A DNA stretch of 11,142 bases from JANMMJ01 sp964543235 (GCA_964543235.1 CAZIXE010000094.1:1-11142), one strand, 5' to 3'. Numbered from the stretch's first letter, positions 1 through 7,252 are shown. Notes: generated by a model not told the origin, from the sequence alone. Made by a program: numbers and translations.

Positions 1-719
1 TCCTTGGTGCGGATGTTCATGCGGTCGAGGATCAGCGACAATTCGTTCATCAGGGCGATATTGAGATCGCGCTGGGTGTTCTCCAGCACCTTGGCGGCTT
101 CGGCGACCTTGATGCTCTGGGCACGGTAGATGCCCGCCCGGACAATGGCGCCATAGGCGGTGGCGACGCGCTCGAGGGTTTCGGCATCTTCGCCGGCGAC
201 GATCTTGGTGATGGTCTCGAGCCGGTGCTCGCGGTCGCCCGGGTTGATGCGCTCGGGCGAATAGGCGAGCTTGAAGTCGCGGCCGCGTTTCAGGCGCGAG
301 GCCTTCTCCAGCAGGGGACCGCAGATGTCGTCGGTCACGCCGGGATAGACGGTGGATTCGAAAACGACAACGGCGCCCTTGGAAAGATGGGGACCAATCA
401 GTCTGCAGGCGCTTTCGATGGGTCCGAGGTCGGGGCGGTGCAGATGGTCGACCGGGGTGGGCACGGTCACCACGAAGAAGGTGCAGCCCGCCATGTCCTG
501 GGCGGCGCCGGTGATCTTGAGCGTCGAACTGCGCAGGTCATCCCCTGTCACTTCATCGGTCCAGTCCTCGTGGCGCTGCAGAGCCTCGACGCGGCGCCGG
601 GAAATGTCGAAACCCACAACATGGTCATAGGCCCTGGCAAAGGCGATGGCGACGGGGAGCCCGACATAGCCCAGGCCAATGACGGCGATCCTTTCGGCAG
701 TGGATTTCTTCGGTTCCAT
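1..719 (-). CDS. tviB: UDP-N-acetylhexosamine 6-dehydrogenase, TviB/WbpO type (3' part missing)
   Basis: The first 239 codons of a nucleotide-sugar dehydrogenase are present; the gene runs off the left edge. The protein opens with a Rossmann nucleotide-binding loop, GLGYVGLP at residues 15-22, followed by VVGFDIS near 34-40. Further in come VVTVPTPVD, ESTVYPGVT and SPERINPGD, and then the central helix LENTQRDLNIALMNEL, all characteristic of the UDP-glucose/UDP-ManNAc dehydrogenase family and closest by eye to TviB/WbpO. The family oxidises C6 of UDP-GlcNAc or UDP-GalNAc to the uronic acid with two NAD+. The catalytic cysteine lies in the missing C-terminal part and cannot be checked. The ATG at 719 is preceded by a modest AAGG. 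It lies 48 bp downstream of tviC on the same strand, so the two are probably co-transcribed for polysaccharide precursor supply. Confidence 0.9.
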   Translation of the reverse strand, partial: MEPKKSTAERIAVIGLGYVGLPVAIAFARAYDHVVGFDISRRRVEALQRHEDWTDEVTGDDLRSSTLKITGAAQDMAGCTFFVVTVPTPVDHLHRPDLGPIESACRLIGPHLSKGAVVVFESTVYPGVTDDICGPLLEKASRLKRGRDFKLAYSPERINPGDREHRLETITKIVAGEDAETLERVATAYGAIVRAGIYRAQSIKVAEAAKVLENTQRDLNIALMNELSLILDRMNIRTK

Positions 720-767
720 TCGGAGTGCCTTCTTTCTTGTTCTGCTGATTTGCGGCCGGTCCTTGCA

Positions 768-1820
768 TCAGGCGGCGGGGGCTGCCGCCGTGCCGCTCCT
801 CGTCCTGAGGAAGGCGATGTACCAGGGCATGGCATCGCGGATGCCCTCGAAGACGGTGTGGGTCGGCTGATAACCGAGCTGGGTTCTTGCCAGGGTGATA
901 TCGGCCTGGGAATGGCGCACGTCACCGGGGCGGAACGGTCCATAGACGGGATCGCGCGCATAGTGGATCTGGTGAACGGCCAGCGCTTCGCGCAGGCTCC
1001 GGAAGAGCTGGTTGAGGGTCATGATTCCGCCGACCGCGACATTGTAGACGCAGCCCTGGGCCGGTTCCGGAGCGAGGGCGGCCAGCACGTTGGCCTGCAC
1101 GACATTGGCAATGTAACAGAAGTCGCGGCTGGTCTCGCCGTCGCCGTTGATGCGCACTTCCCCGCCGGCGATCATGGCGGCGATCCATTTGGGGATGACG
1201 GCGGCGTAAGCGCCGTCCGGATCCTGGCGGGGCCCGAAGACATTGAAGTAGCGCAGTCCCGTTGCCCTGAAGCCGTAGCAGCGCTGGAAGACGTCGGCAT
1301 AGACCTCGTTGACGTATTTGGTGACGGCATAGGGTGACAGCGGCCTGCCGATCTCAGGCTCGACCTTGGGCAGGCCCGGCCAGTCGCCATAGGTCGAGCT
1401 CGAGCCGGCGTAGACGAAGCTCCTGACCCCGGCCTCGCGGGCCGCCCCCAGCATGTTGAGGAAGCCGCCGATGTTGACATTGTTGGTTGTATAGGGGTCC
1501 TCGAGGGAGCGCGGCACCGACCCTAGGGCAGCCTGGTGCAGCACATGGTCGATGCCGGTCACGATGTTGCGGCAGGTTGCCAGATCACGGATGTCGCCCT
1601 CGATGAAGCTGAAATGCTGCCACCGGGCGGCCGGCAGATTGTTGCGGACTTCTTCCAGATTGCGCCGGTGGCCGGTGGCGAAATTGTCCAGGCCGACGAC
1701 GATCTGATTGTTTCTCAAAAGGAATTCGACAAGATTCGAGCCAATGAAGCCGGCGGCGCCAGTGACCAGCCAGCGGCGTTGCGCGGTGGCGAGCGCGTGG
1801 ACGTGGGATTGACCAGTCAT
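768..1820 (-). CDS. tviC: UDP-N-acetylglucosamine(uronate) C4-epimerase, TviC/WbpP
   Basis: An extended short-chain dehydrogenase/reductase of 350 residues from the chosen start; the family is about 340. It has the NAD-binding GAAGFIG at residues 21-27, the LDNFATGH segment of 4-epimerases near 44-51, a serine-rich GSSSTYG near 139-145, and the catalytic YxxxK at Tyr164/Lys168. The stretches RYFNVFGPRQDP, AAVIPKWIAAMI and NGDGETSRDFCYI are close to WbpP/TviC. These enzymes interconvert UDP-GlcNAc/UDP-GalNAc or their uronic acids; with the neighbouring dehydrogenase the expected product is UDP-GalNAcA for a capsule, O-antigen or exopolysaccharide. I prefer the ATG at 1820 over one at 1883: it has AAGG upstream and removes a 21-residue leader that has no place in the family. 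Cytoplasmic. Whether the natural substrate is the acetylated sugar or the acid cannot be told from sequence. Confidence 0.93.
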   Translation of the reverse strand: MTGQSHVHALATAQRRWLVTGAAGFIGSNLVEFLLRNNQIVVGLDNFATGHRRNLEEVRNNLPAARWQHFSFIEGDIRDLATCRNIVTGIDHVLHQAALGSVPRSLEDPYTTNNVNIGGFLNMLGAAREAGVRSFVYAGSSSTYGDWPGLPKVEPEIGRPLSPYAVTKYVNEVYADVFQRCYGFRATGLRYFNVFGPRQDPDGAYAAVIPKWIAAMIAGGEVRINGDGETSRDFCYIANVVQANVLAALAPEPAQGCVYNVAVGGIMTLNQLFRSLREALAVHQIHYARDPVYGPFRPGDVRHSQADITLARTQLGYQPTHTVFEGIRDAMPWYIAFLRTRSGTAAAPAA

Positions 1821-2175
1821 GGCGGACCTTGTTTCATTTTGGTGCAACGCAACAGGCTTGAAGCATGCCCCGCCGGGAATCACAAGCAGGGCATTGGCAA
1901 AGGGTTAAGCTTAACGCCGTGGTCTGTGCGTTGCCGGCCGAGAGGGTTAGCAGGATGGAGCCTATACTCAAGCGTGTAACTGCAACTAACGGCCCGGCGA
2001 GGGGCGTGGCGGTATGTTCAAGCCGGCATCGCAAAGAATTTACTGATTGTGTAGGAATTCTCATTAGAAAAATGGCCGACCGTGTTTGCCTTGGCCCAGG
2101 CGATGGGCTAGGGTCGATTCGCTGCGAGAGCTCAAATCTTGCCGCTAGGTCAAACAATTGCGCGAGGTTGCCCCG
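1821..2175. other. Intergenic region upstream of tviC
   Basis: About 355 bases without a convincing gene. It should hold the tviC promoter on the minus strand, but I find no clear -35/-10 pair. It contains a perfect 12-bp palindrome at 1904-1915 and an AT-rich patch around 2035-2080; the line 2041-2100 is 28/60 GC, below the flanking genes. An open frame crossing it on the minus strand (1834-2196) has no recognisable domain and starts inside the hydrolase remnant, so I do not call it. Confidence 0.6.
1904..1915. promoter_or_regulatory. Perfect 12-bp palindrome upstream of tviC
   Basis: The sequence GTTAAGCTTAAC is its own reverse complement. It lies 84 bp upstream of the chosen tviC start, in a position suitable for an operator or the 5' untranslated region. 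No regulator family is identified by it, and a palindrome of this size can occur by chance. Confidence 0.25.
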
Positions 2176-2274
2176 GATCATGAGACCGTTTGCCATCGCC
2201 GGTGTCCAGATGTTCCTTCACCATGGCTCGAACATCGAGGCCATGCGGCACCGCATCGACCTCACCATGCATCT
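2176..2274 (+). repeat. 99-bp direct repeat, left copy
   Basis: Base-for-base identical to 5215-5313, in the same orientation, with 3,039 bp between equivalent positions. It begins with GATC immediately before the hydrolase ATG and covers the first 31 codons and part of codon 32. Upstream sequences of the two copies are unrelated; downstream the copies remain homologous but diverged. The pair brackets the RTX gene and its promoter region. Confidence 0.97.
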
Positions 2275-2340
2275 TTACCTTGGGTGCAGATGGTGATGTT
2301 CTCCGAACTCGCGGTTCTTTGGGCGGATGCTGCACCTTGA
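2180..2340 (+). pseudogene. Frameshifted 5' remnant of a nitrilase-superfamily hydrolase
   Basis: A second copy of the start of the C-N hydrolase at 5219-6124. As written it reads 38 residues and stops at 2294-2296. Allowing one lost base near 2278-2280 the frame resumes as MVMFSELAV, and allowing one extra base near 2312-2314 it continues as FGRMLHL, matching MVMFSELAVYGPLLQH in the intact gene. The catalytic Glu region is therefore represented, but the Lys and Cys parts are absent. Homology fades at about 2338-2340, only a few bases from the stop codon of the RTX gene on the other strand. After base 2274 the differences fall mostly at third codon positions, as between once-functional homologues. 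It is probably not expressed as a useful protein. Confidence 0.88.
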
Positions 2341-2346
2341 TACCGG

Positions 2347-4866
2347 TCAAAGTATGAAGTCGGTATCGGCAAGGGCTATACCGCCGGCGAGCACGATCTG
2401 GAAATCCGCAGCGCCGTCGCCGGTCATGTCGGCCTGGATCTTAGTGGCGCTGCCTCCCGGCTCGAAGCGCAATTCACCGGCCGTGTTGCTGAACATGCTG
2501 TCACCGATGAATGTGAAGGCCAGGCTGGGAAAACTCAGGAGAATGCGCGACACGTCAATCTTGTCGGAGCCCTGGACGAAGTCGGCGATCCGGTCTGACT
2601 GCGGTCCTGGCAGGCTGCTGCCGATGTCTTGAAAGACGAACATGTCCATGCCGCCGCCGCCCCTCAGCAGATCGCGGTTCCCGCCGCCGACCAGCGTGTC
2701 ATTGTCGGCGCCTCCAACCAAAGTGTCATCGCCGATCCAACCCTGCAGCAGGTCGTCGCCTCCCGCTCCTATCGCCTTGTCATCGCCGCTTCGGCCAAAG
2801 ATAATGTTGCGCACCTCGTTTCCGGCGAGAATGTCGTCGTGTTCGCTGCCGATCACGGTCTCAATGCCGGTAAATGTGTCGCCCTCGGCTTCGTCATTCC
2901 TGCCAAGTCCAGCGGCGAGGTCAATTTCCACCCCGGCCGTCGCCTCGACATAGTCGACGGAATCCAGTCCGGGCCCGCCAACGAACTTATCGGCACCACC
3001 AAAGCCAATGAACTCGTCGTTGCCAAGGCCGCCAAACAAAGCTTCAGGGGCGTCCGACCCCTCGAGGGTGTCGTCCCCATCGGTTGCGATGACGATTTCG
3101 ATGCTGGACAGGGTTGCCGGTGTATTCTGTCCCCCATGAAACGCAAGCCAGCCTTCGCGCAGGTTGACCGTGACATATTGAACCTCCATGGTGTGGAGAT
3201 CGAGAGTATCGGTGCCGCGCCTGCCTCTGATCTGGTCGCCAAAGTCGCTGTCGCCGATGACGATCAGGTCGTTGCCGTTGCCGCCGTCGACGAGATCGCC
3301 GCCTGGACCGCCATGGAGCGTGTCCGCTCCGCCACGCCCGTAGAGCTCATTGACTTCGCCGTTTCCGATGAGCGTGTCGCCGAAATCGCTGCCTTCGACA
3401 TTCTCAATGCCAACAAAACTATCGCCCTCCGCCTGGTTGAGGGCGCCAAGGCCGGTGGTCAGATTGATAGTTACGCCGGACGTCGCGTTGATGTAGACGG
3501 CTGTGTCCGAACCCTCTCCGCCATCGAGACTGTCGGCTCCAAGGCCGCCCTCCAGCCGGTCGGCGTCCGCATCGCCGAACAGGGCGTCATTGCCCAGGCC
3601 GCCGCGAACGGAATCGTTGCCGCTATCGCCATGGACCGTGTCGTCGCCGCCCTGGCCCAGAAGGAGGTCGTCGCCGCCCTTCCCGAAGAGAGCGGTACTT
3701 CCAATCTGTGTCGTAATGGTTTCGGAGGCGTCGGTACCCGTTATGGTATTGTCGCGGGGATCGAGAATGACATGTTTAACCTCGCCCGATTGCGACATGT
3801 AAGTCACGAGGATGCGGCCGTCGGACGTCAATGCCAATTCGGTATCGGTAATGCCGGTGGCATTCGAAGCGACCAGGAGTCTCGAGCCGATCCGGTCGCC
3901 CGCAGCGTCATAGCGCTGGCCAACCAGCCGCAGCGTTTCATTGTCGAACCAAACAAGAAAGAAACCGCCATCGCGAAGGCCGATAAGCTCAGGAAAGAGC
4001 AAATCATGGGTGCCGCTCGATTCGGTGAAGGTATCGCCCAGTACGCCGGCATTGTCGGCAATGCGGAAGCTAATGTTGCTGCCCACACCCTCCCATGCCA
4101 CGACGAAGCCACCGCCAGCGAGGGGGGCAATGCCAGTGTCGCCAAAGCTCCCTTGAAAGACGGTAACGGGCGCCGCCTGCTGAACGCCCAAGGAATCGAA
4201 GATCTTGAATTTCAAGCTTGATGGCGTGCCACTGGCAGTAAAAAGACTCACAAAGTCGCCGTCGCTAAGGCTGATTGTTCCCTCGAAAATATTGTCGTGT
4301 CTACTATGATCGCCAACTTCCTGCTTGGACTTAACGGCATTGGTAAGGCCATCGAAGATCCAGCTTATCAAACCTATGTCATTGTACTTTCCATTCCAGT
4401 GATAGGTGATCACGTAATCGCCAGCAGCGTTTACGGCTAGAAACCCGAGACCGGCATGGCTGCCGGGCACAGAGCCGGCGAAGCCGAAGTTGGTGATGGA
4501 CGTCGAAAAGGTCTGCGCACCGGCACTATCGTAACGCTCGATGCGCAGGACGTCGGCTCCCGCGCCTTCATCATCACGATAGGCCACCACGAAGCCGCCG
4601 TCGGGAAGGGCAATGACGCTGGTCGGGACTTCATTGTCGCCGGTCGAAACGGTGTTGAGCTGAATAGGGCCGCCGATCCTGATGCCTTCCGCCGTAAAGC
4701 GCTGGGCCGATACGTTCGTGCCAGCCCCGGTTCCCTTGGTATCGTCCGACCAGACAACGAGATAGTCGCCGTTCGTCAGGCCGATGATGTGCGGAGTCCC
4801 CTGAAGGCCGCTGATGTCGGCATAGGCGGTGGAACTGCTTCTCCATATGGTCGGCGTAGTGGTCAT
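2347..4866 (-). CDS. Large RTX calcium-binding protein, probably secreted by a type I system
   Basis: 839 residues, acidic, without cysteine in the parts read and without an N-terminal signal peptide. Residues 1-375 hold recurring beta-strand units of the form DGGFVVAW (near 31-40, 87-96, 248-258, 297-306 and 347-356), suggesting a propeller-like or beta-sandwich region. RTX nonapeptide blocks of the GGxGxDxLx type lie near 395-453, 498-535, 596-632 and 687-741, separated by related spacers. Residues 742-839 resemble the serralysin C-terminal domain (DRIADFVQGSDKIDVS, then QADMTGDGAADFQIVL) and end in DFIL, a typical uncleaved type I export signal. RTX repeats fold on binding extracellular Ca2+. 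No catalytic domain is recognised, so adhesin, matrix protein or an unknown enzyme are all possible. No ABC/MFP exporter genes are in view. The ATG at 4866 has GAGGAG at 4875-4880. Its 5' half is about 47% GC, and it lies between direct repeats, which suggests acquisition. Confidence 0.93.
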   Translation of the reverse strand: MTTTPTIWRSSSTAYADISGLQGTPHIIGLTNGDYLVVWSDDTKGTGAGTNVSAQRFTAEGIRIGGPIQLNTVSTGDNEVPTSVIALPDGGFVVAYRDDEGAGADVLRIERYDSAGAQTFSTSITNFGFAGSVPGSHAGLGFLAVNAAGDYVITYHWNGKYNDIGLISWIFDGLTNAVKSKQEVGDHSRHDNIFEGTISLSDGDFVSLFTASGTPSSLKFKIFDSLGVQQAAPVTVFQGSFGDTGIAPLAGGGFVVAWEGVGSNISFRIADNAGVLGDTFTESSGTHDLLFPELIGLRDGGFFLVWFDNETLRLVGQRYDAAGDRIGSRLLVASNATGITDTELALTSDGRILVTYMSQSGEVKHVILDPRDNTITGTDASETITTQIGSTALFGKGGDDLLLGQGGDDTVHGDSGNDSVRGGLGNDALFGDADADRLEGGLGADSLDGGEGSDTAVYINATSGVTINLTTGLGALNQAEGDSFVGIENVEGSDFGDTLIGNGEVNELYGRGGADTLHGGPGGDLVDGGNGNDLIVIGDSDFGDQIRGRRGTDTLDLHTMEVQYVTVNLREGWLAFHGGQNTPATLSSIEIVIATDGDDTLEGSDAPEALFGGLGNDEFIGFGGADKFVGGPGLDSVDYVEATAGVEIDLAAGLGRNDEAEGDTFTGIETVIGSEHDDILAGNEVRNIIFGRSGDDKAIGAGGDDLLQGWIGDDTLVGGADNDTLVGGGNRDLLRGGGGMDMFVFQDIGSSLPGPQSDRIADFVQGSDKIDVSRILLSFPSLAFTFIGDSMFSNTAGELRFEPGGSATKIQADMTGDGAADFQIVLAGGIALADTDFIL

Positions 4867-4952
4867 GGGGCTAGCTCCTCTAAGAGCCGCAAGCTCGAGT
4901 CAGAAAAATCACGGGATTGGCGGCGAGCAAAGCGTCTGTTGGCCCCTTCCCG

Positions 4953-4982
4953 ATACTAGGCAGAATCTAGAAACAGAGACAA
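4953..4982 (-). promoter_or_regulatory. Candidate sigma-70 promoter for the RTX gene
   Basis: On the minus strand TTGTCT (4977-4982) and TAGTAT (4953-4958) are separated by 18 bases and would start a transcript about 80 bases before the RTX start codon. Each box differs from consensus at two positions. It was found by eye; no activator site is recognised next to it. Confidence 0.35.
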
Positions 4983-5180
4983 GACATCACGCCGCGCATC
5001 AAATATTGTTGGACCGGTCGGCTCCCGGCCCCTCAGCCGCCGTTCGCGGCATCCTCGCCCGCAAGTGGTAGGGAAATCACAGCAGCCCGCGGCCGGGCCA
5101 GGCTCGTCGCGGCGAGGGCGGGTGCCTGCATTTGCCTCAGCCTGGCGGTTCGGGTAACCATTACTGTGCTTCGTTGATTT

Positions 5181-5200
5181 ATCTTGACTTAGCGTAAGAT
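5181..5200. promoter_or_regulatory. Inverted repeat just upstream of the hydrolase
   Basis: ATCTT and AAGAT arms are separated by 10 bases, ending 18 bp before the hydrolase ATG. The right arm overlaps a possible -10 box, TAAGAT (5195-5200), whose nearest -35 candidate, TTGATT (5174-5179), is only 15 bases away. The arrangement would suit a regulator acting on the promoter. The arms are short, so it may be chance. Confidence 0.25.
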
Positions 5201-5214
5201 AGAAAGGCGCAATC

Positions 5215-5313
5215 GATCATGAGACCGTTTGCCATCGCCGGTGTCCAGATGTTCCTTCACCATGGCTCGAACATCGAGGCCATGCGGCACCGCATCGACC
5301 TCACCATGCATCT
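5215..5313 (+). repeat. 99-bp direct repeat, right copy
   Basis: Identical to 2176-2274. Here it forms the beginning of the intact C-N hydrolase gene (GATC plus the first 31 codons). The base before it is C, against G in the left copy, and identity ends at 5314 (C against T). Confidence 0.97.
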
Positions 5314-6124
5314 CTATCCCTGGGTCCAGATGGTGATGTTCTCGGAACTCGCCGTCTATGGCCCGCTGTTGCAGCATGCGCAGCCCCTGCCGGGCACGGC
5401 GGAGGCGTCGTTCCAGGAGATGGCCCGGCATCACCGCATCTGGCTGGTCAACGGCTCGATGTATGAGCGCCGCGACGGCGGCATCTACAACACCACCTCG
5501 GTCATCAATCCGGACGGCGAAGTGGTCCGCCGCTACCGCAAGATGTTTCCGTTCCGGCCGCTGGAGCAGGGCGTGCAGCCGGGCGACGAATTCTGCACCT
5601 TCGACATCGAGGACGTGGGCAGGTTCGGGGTGCTCAACTGCTACGACATCTGGTTCCCGGAGACGTCGCGCCAGCTCACCGCCATGGGCGTCGAAGTGAT
5701 CCTGCATCCGGTGATGACGCACACGATCGACCGCGACGTCGATATCGCCATCAGCCATGCCACCTCGGCCATGATGCAGGCCTATGTGTTCGACGTGAAC
5801 GGGCTGGGGGCGGGCGGCAACGGCCAGTCCTGCGTTTTCGATCCCGCCGGCCGGCTGCTGCACCGCTGCGATGCGACGGAACAGATCATCCCGATCGAGA
5901 TCGACCTCGAACAGGTCAGGCGCTCGCGCGAACGCGGCATCCGCGGGCTCGGGCAGATGGCCAAGAGCTTCCGCGACCGGCCGGCCGAGTTTCCGGTCTA
6001 CAGCAAGGGCTTCGACACGTCCTATCTCGACTCGCTGGGGCCACTGGTCACGCCGCGGCGGGTCAACGAGCCGCCGCCGGCCAATGTCTCGACGCTGCCG
6101 GTCAGGCGAAGCTTCATCAAATAG
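5219..6124 (+). CDS. Carbon-nitrogen hydrolase (nitrilase superfamily), substrate unknown
   Basis: A 301-residue enzyme of the nitrilase/amidase superfamily, which hydrolyses non-peptide C-N bonds of amides, nitriles or N-carbamoyl compounds through a cysteine thioester. The full triad is visible: Glu43 in FSELAVYG, Lys108 in YRKMFPF and Cys141 in LNCYDIWFPE. A further Glu116 follows the lysine, as in amidases. After the core, a C-terminal tail of roughly 50 residues (SYLDSLGPLV onward) extends past the usual alpha-beta-beta-alpha fold and may serve in oligomer contacts. Cytoplasmic. The ATG at 5219 matches the family start; AAAGG at 5203-5207 is a distant and weak ribosome site. It converges on the phosphoesterase with 22 bp between stops. 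The first 31 codons are duplicated at 2180, so the promoter used here may have arrived with the RTX segment. An amidase rather than a true nitrilase is my inference. Confidence 0.9.
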   Translation: MRPFAIAGVQMFLHHGSNIEAMRHRIDLTMHLYPWVQMVMFSELAVYGPLLQHAQPLPGTAEASFQEMARHHRIWLVNGSMYERRDGGIYNTTSVINPDGEVVRRYRKMFPFRPLEQGVQPGDEFCTFDIEDVGRFGVLNCYDIWFPETSRQLTAMGVEVILHPVMTHTIDRDVDIAISHATSAMMQAYVFDVNGLGAGGNGQSCVFDPAGRLLHRCDATEQIIPIEIDLEQVRRSRERGIRGLGQMAKSFRDRPAEFPVYSKGFDTSYLDSLGPLVTPRRVNEPPPANVSTLPVRRSFIK

Positions 6125-6146
6125 CCCATTCGCACAATAATTTGCG

Positions 6147-7124
6147 TCACGCCGCCCGTTCCAGGCGGTGCAGGGTGATTTCCGGCGGGCAGTTGAAGCG
6201 CACGGGCACAAGCGATGTACCGGCGCCGCGCGAGGTATATCCCGTCATGTCGTGGTGTTGCCAGTGCCCGGCGCCCAGGCGCCGCGGCATGGCGGCGAAG
6301 AAGGTTATGGCGCGGCCGCCCGGCAGACACACCTGGCCGCCATGGGTATGGCCGCAGAGCATCAGATCGAAGCCGGCATGGGTGGCCTGCCGGTAGATTT
6401 CCGGGGAATGGGCGAGGAGGATCGAGAAGGCATCGGGCGGGATGCCGGTTGCCGCCTTCTCGAGGTTCTCGGCGCGATAGAAATGCGGATCGTCGACGCC
6501 GGCAAGATGGATCTGCTGCCCGCCGCGCCCGATGACCACGGCCTCGTTGAGCAGCATGTGCACGCCCATCGCCTCGAGCTCCGGAACCATCAGCAGCGAG
6601 TCATGGTTGCCGAGGATGCCGTATTTCGGCGCCGAAATTCCCCCGAGCAGCTCCGCCGTCAGGGCCATGGACTCGGCAAGGGAGCCATGGGTGGCGCCGC
6701 GGTAATCGCCGGTCAGGACGCAGACATCACAGGGGAGGCCGGCCAGCAAGCCGGTCACACGGCGCATCGCTTCGCGGCTCAAATCGGCATGAAGGTCGCT
6801 GAGCTGGAGCACGGTGAAGCCCGCAAAGGCCGCCGGCAGATTCTTGAGCCGCAGGCGGGTCTCGACCAGCGCCACCCTTGCGGCATTGCGGCGGCCCCGC
6901 CAGTAGAGACCACTCGCCTTCAGGGTCCAGGCAATGAGCGAAGCCATCAGCTGCGAATTCTCGGGATGGAAGAAGGTGCGGCCATAACCGAAGACCTGCG
7001 CCTCATGATCCCTTTCCACGCCGAGGCGCTGGCGCACATGCAGCCTGCCGAAGCGGTGTTCGAGATATTGCGTGGCGTCTGCGTTCACGTCATGCCCGGC
7101 AGGTCTTGGATAGGCGTCCCTCAC
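6147..7124 (-). CDS. YaeI-like metallophosphoesterase
   Basis: A 325-residue calcineurin-type phosphoesterase with all metal motifs in order: SDLH (Asp110, His112), GD (Asp140), GNHD (172-175), an isolated His239 in LLAHSPE, and GHTHGGQ (258-264). These bind a dinuclear metal centre that cleaves phosphate mono- or diesters. The fold and GHTHGGQ resemble YaeI of E. coli, known as a phosphodiesterase and often associated with the membrane or lipid-like substrates. Residues 30-80 (RQRLGVERDHEAQVFGYG, then LYWRGRRN) form an N-terminal extension that I believe is conserved in alphaproteobacterial homologues. The start taken is GTG at 7124; a second GTG at 7088 would give 313 residues, and neither has a strong ribosome site. 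It follows the pirin pair on the same strand after 128 bp, so shared transcription is possible but not shown. Substrate unknown. Confidence 0.88.
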   Translation of the reverse strand: MRDAYPRPAGHDVNADATQYLEHRFGRLHVRQRLGVERDHEAQVFGYGRTFFHPENSQLMASLIAWTLKASGLYWRGRRNAARVALVETRLRLKNLPAAFAGFTVLQLSDLHADLSREAMRRVTGLLAGLPCDVCVLTGDYRGATHGSLAESMALTAELLGGISAPKYGILGNHDSLLMVPELEAMGVHMLLNEAVVIGRGGQQIHLAGVDDPHFYRAENLEKAATGIPPDAFSILLAHSPEIYRQATHAGFDLMLCGHTHGGQVCLPGGRAITFFAAMPRRLGAGHWQHHDMTGYTSRGAGTSLVPVRFNCPPEITLHRLERAA

Positions 7125-7252
7125 AGCAGCCTATGAACGATCGGCCGCCCGGGAGGCAAGCGGATGCCGGCCGGACGGTGAACGGGTAAGCCGGACCGCA
7201 GCGGTTCGAGAGATCGCCAAAGGGGCTGGGCCGCGGGGCCGGGACGCCGCCC

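Larger units (their letters stand above)
4867..5218. other. Divergent intergenic region between RTX gene and hydrolase
   Basis: 352 bases with no gene. It contains the RTX ribosome binding site (GAGGAG, 4875-4880), a candidate minus-strand promoter at 4953-4982, a GC-rich stretch with a dyad CTCGTCGCGGCGAG at 5103-5116, and an AT-richer end before the hydrolase with a short inverted repeat at 5181-5200. None of this region resembles the upstream flank of the left hydrolase copy except the final GATC. Confidence 0.6.

Noticed and set aside
225..1337. 370-codon plus-strand frame across tviB and tviC
   Set aside because: It lies opposite two well-recognised enzymes and has no family resemblance.
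1834..2196. Possible 120-residue minus-strand gene between tviC and the hydrolase remnant
   Set aside because: It begins in the antisense of the duplicated hydrolase start, has no ribosome site or domain, and overlaps the start of tviC.
2629..4221. 530-codon open frame on the plus strand inside the RTX gene
   Set aside because: It is the complement of glycine/aspartate-rich RTX codons, which lack stops in the opposite frame. The translation shows no domain, while the minus-strand frame has complete RTX features and a ribosome site.
5184..5200. TTGACT and TAAGAT as a promoter for the hydrolase
   Set aside because: The boxes are only five bases apart, which is too close for a -35/-10 pair. 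I list the region only as an inverted repeat.
2176..5313. Insertion sequence or integron-like element around the RTX gene
   Set aside because: There is no transposase or integrase, no terminal inverted repeats and no attC-like site. The flanking repeats are pieces of a coding gene.
5189..6211. 340-codon open frame antisense to the hydrolase
   Set aside because: Composition is typical of a shadow frame in GC-rich DNA, and it covers a hydrolase with an intact catalytic triad.
6168..7136. 322-codon plus-strand frame opposite the phosphoesterase
   Set aside because: The minus strand has all five metal motifs of a metallophosphoesterase; this is its shadow.
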